Shown: positions 14,454 to 15,746 of the stretch, piece by piece
Position numbering within the stretch: position 1 is the stretch's first letter
How the letters are laid out: each line of letters begins with the position of its first letter
The notes under the pieces: generated by a model
What the model was told of the DNA's origin: nothing
The model's input: only the letters and a program-made list of their open reading frames with translations
Database searches by the model: none
Translations under genes and position numbers: made by a program
From: Paracoccaceae bacterium
Lineage (GTDB): Bacteria; Pseudomonadota; Alphaproteobacteria; Rhodobacterales; Rhodobacteraceae
NCBI GenBank assembly: GCA_007123625.1
Contig: SKKS01000009.1
Span: forward strand, 1-15,746
Direction: 5' to 3'
Length of the DNA: 15,746 nucleotides

Positions 14454-15080
14454 ATGCTTCGCGTCTATTCGCTGATCGCGGTCGGTTTGGTCGCTGCCCT
14501 GCTGGGTGGTCTGGCCTATATGGTGTTCCGTGGCCCCGATGCCACCGGATTCGCACAGTGCCGCGATACGCAGATCGCGGGCGGCAGCGGGTCGATCGGT
14601 GGGCCGTTCGAACTGGTGAACCATCGCGGAGAGCCCGTCACCGACCAGTCGCTCCTGACGCGGCCGACACTGATGTATTTCGGCTATGCATTCTGTCCCG
14701 ATGTCTGCCCGCTCGATGCCGCCCGCAATGCGCAGGCGACGGATATCCTTCTGGAGCTGGGCTATGACTTGCAGCCGGTGTTCGTGTCCGTCGATCCCCG
14801 GCGCGATACGCCCGAGGTGCTTGCGGATTTCGTGGGTTTCATGCACCCCGAGATGGTCGGCCTGACCGGGACCGAGGCCCAGATCCGCGACGCCGCGCGT
14901 GCCTATCGCGCGTATTACGCCATCCATGATCAGGACGAGGATGATGCGTTCTATCTGGTCGACCATTCGACCTTCAGCTATCTGCTGCTGCCGGGCCACG
15001 GGTTCGTCGAAGTCTTCCGCCGCGACCTGTCGCCCGAAGCGCTGGCCGACAAGGTGGCCTGTTTTATCGAAGCGGCGTGA
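14454..15080 (+). CDS. senC: SCO1/SenC/PrrC copper-binding thioredoxin-fold protein
   Basis: A 208-residue protein with an N-terminal membrane anchor (about 4-25) and a periplasmic thioredoxin-like domain. The copper site is the FCPDVCPLD motif (C81, C85) with distal H171 in YLVDHSTFSYL, all intact. Members deliver copper to the CuA/CuB sites of cytochrome oxidases and affect redox signalling through RegB in Rhodobacter. GPFELVNHRGEPVTDQ is the typical strand before the active site. The ATG at 14454 is chosen; a GTG at 14424 would add ten residues but abuts the regB -35 element. It is followed by regA after 63 bp, and the two are probably partly co-transcribed. Confidence 0.93.
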   Translation: MLRVYSLIAVGLVAALLGGLAYMVFRGPDATGFAQCRDTQIAGGSGSIGGPFELVNHRGEPVTDQSLLTRPTLMYFGYAFCPDVCPLDAARNAQATDILLELGYDLQPVFVSVDPRRDTPEVLADFVGFMHPEMVGLTGTEAQIRDAARAYRAYYAIHDQDEDDAFYLVDHSTFSYLLLPGHGFVEVFRRDLSPEALADKVACFIEAA

Positions 15081-15082
15081 AA

Positions 15083-15111
15083 TTGACCTTGCCTGTATAT
15101 CGGACTAGCTA
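15083..15111 (+). promoter_or_regulatory. possible promoter upstream of regA
   Basis: TTGACC (15083-15088) is a good -35, starting three bases after the senC stop. At 17-bp spacing TAGCTA (15106-15111) is a poor -10, in an AT-rich patch. It would allow regA expression independent of senC. Confidence 0.35.
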
Positions 15112-15143
15112 TTTGTCGAATGCAGTTTGAGGACTTCCTGGCC

Positions 15144-15698
15144 ATGACCGACACCGACACGCCCGATCTTGGGCCGGACCCGTCGCTGCTGCTTGTCGAT
15201 GACGACGAGGTATTTCTGCGCCGACTGGCGCGCGCCATGGAAAAGCGCGGGTTTGCGGTGGAAACCGCCGCCAGTGTCGCTGCAGGCAAGGCGCAGGTCG
15301 CTGCGCGCCCGCCTGCCTATGCGGTGGTGGACCTGCGGCTCGATGACGGCAATGGGCTGGATGTGGTCGAGGCGCTGCGCGAGCGGCGCGCGGACAGCCG
15401 TATCGTGGTGTTGACCGGATACGGAGCGATCGCCACGGCGGTGGCGGCGGTCAAGATCGGAGCGACCGATTACCTGTCGAAACCCGCTGACGCCGATGAT
15501 GTGACGCGGGCGTTGCTGTCCACGGGAGAGGCTTTGCCCGAGCCGCCCGCGAACCCGATGTCCGCCGACCGTGTCCGGTGGGAACACATCCAGCGTGTCT
15601 ATGAGCAATGCGACCGCAACGTGTCCGAGACCGCGCGGCGGCTGAGCATGCACCGCCGGACCCTGCAGCGCATCCTGGCCAAACGCAGCCCGCGCTGA
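15144..15698 (+). CDS. regA: redox response regulator RegA/PrrA
   Basis: A 184-residue response regulator that, when phosphorylated by RegB, binds DNA to control electron-transport genes. The receiver domain (about 12-125) has the acidic pocket VDDDE (18-22), phospho-acceptor D63 in VVDLRLDDGNGLD, and the GYGAIATAVAAVKIGATDYLSKP region with the conserved Thr and Lys. A proline-rich linker (PEPPANP) leads to a Fis-type helix-turn-helix (NVSETARRLSMHRRTLQRIL). The C-terminal third is close to invariant among relatives. The start at 15144 gives exactly the family length and D63, with TTGAGGA upstream; the ATG at 15120 adds eight residues and has no ribosome-binding site. It is divergent from regB and downstream of senC. 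Confidence 0.97.
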   Translation: MTDTDTPDLGPDPSLLLVDDDEVFLRRLARAMEKRGFAVETAASVAAGKAQVAARPPAYAVVDLRLDDGNGLDVVEALRERRADSRIVVLTGYGAIATAVAAVKIGATDYLSKPADADDVTRALLSTGEALPEPPANPMSADRVRWEHIQRVYEQCDRNVSETARRLSMHRRTLQRILAKRSPR

Positions 15699-15720
15699 GG
15701 TGTGGTTGACTTGACGGCGC

Positions 15721-15746
15721 GTGCTTTCGGCGGGTGGAGAAAGCGC
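15721..15746 (+). terminator. hairpin after regA, cut by the window edge
   Basis: GTGCTTTC (15721-15728) pairs with GAAAGCGC (15739-15746), with one G-T pair and a ten-base loop, 23 bp after the regA stop. A T-run after it, needed for an intrinsic terminator, would lie outside the window. The bases before it (TTGACTTGACG, about 15707-15717) also look like a -35 for a following gene. Confidence 0.3.

Overview
The window is high-G+C DNA from an alphaproteobacterium, almost certainly a member of the Rhodobacterales (Rhodobacter/Paracoccus/roseobacter group). The clearest markers are a complete cytochrome bc1 operon (petABC) and the RegB/SenC/RegA (PrrB/PrrC/PrrA) redox regulatory locus. Lengths and key residue positions fall on or very near the Rhodobacter numbering: Rieske 187 aa with C129/H131/C149/H152, cytochrome b H97/H111/H198/H212, RegA 184 aa with D63. 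No phage, IS element, CRISPR array or tRNA gene was recognised.

Layout. (1) Positions 1-1183 look like the edge of an accessory segment: the 3' part of an unrecognised gene, a PIN-domain ribonuclease gene overlapping it by one base, and a promoterless 3' stub of a DNA methyltransferase. G+C is visibly lower in the first two genes. (2) 1193-2666, minus strand: mtgA (monofunctional peptidoglycan glycosyltransferase) followed by a glutathione S-transferase gene. (3) 2832-3747, plus strand: a small conserved-looking hypothetical gene and a second GST gene, tightly spaced. (4) 3930-6686, plus strand: petA, petB and petC, closed by a strong intrinsic terminator at 6718-6747. (5) 6898-10581, minus strand: a three-gene ferric-iron ABC importer (binding protein, fused permease, ATPase). 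Its leader carries a 25-bp element resembling an IscR type-1 site. (6) 10582-11028: a palindrome-rich region without a gene. (7) 11029-12852, minus strand: a membrane-anchored, three-PAS protein with no histidine-kinase transmitter, rich in cysteine and carrying a CTACH motif. (8) 12958-14358, minus strand: regB. Divergent from it on the plus strand are senC (14454-15080) and regA (15144-15698).

How the parts fit together. The bc1 complex oxidises ubiquinol. RegB is known in related species to sense the quinone pool and a redox-active cysteine and to control RegA, which regulates respiratory and photosynthetic electron-transport genes that commonly include pet and cytochrome oxidase genes. 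SenC is a copper chaperone for cytochrome oxidase assembly. The ferric importer supplies iron for heme and Fe-S cofactors. The window is therefore mostly respiration, redox control and metal supply, with a cell-wall/GST block and an accessory edge at the left. The points most worth a second look are the PIN gene pair, the methyltransferase stub, the kinase-less PAS protein beside RegB with its CxxCH motif, the candidate IscR operator, and a cytochrome c1 without the Rhodobacter disulfide.
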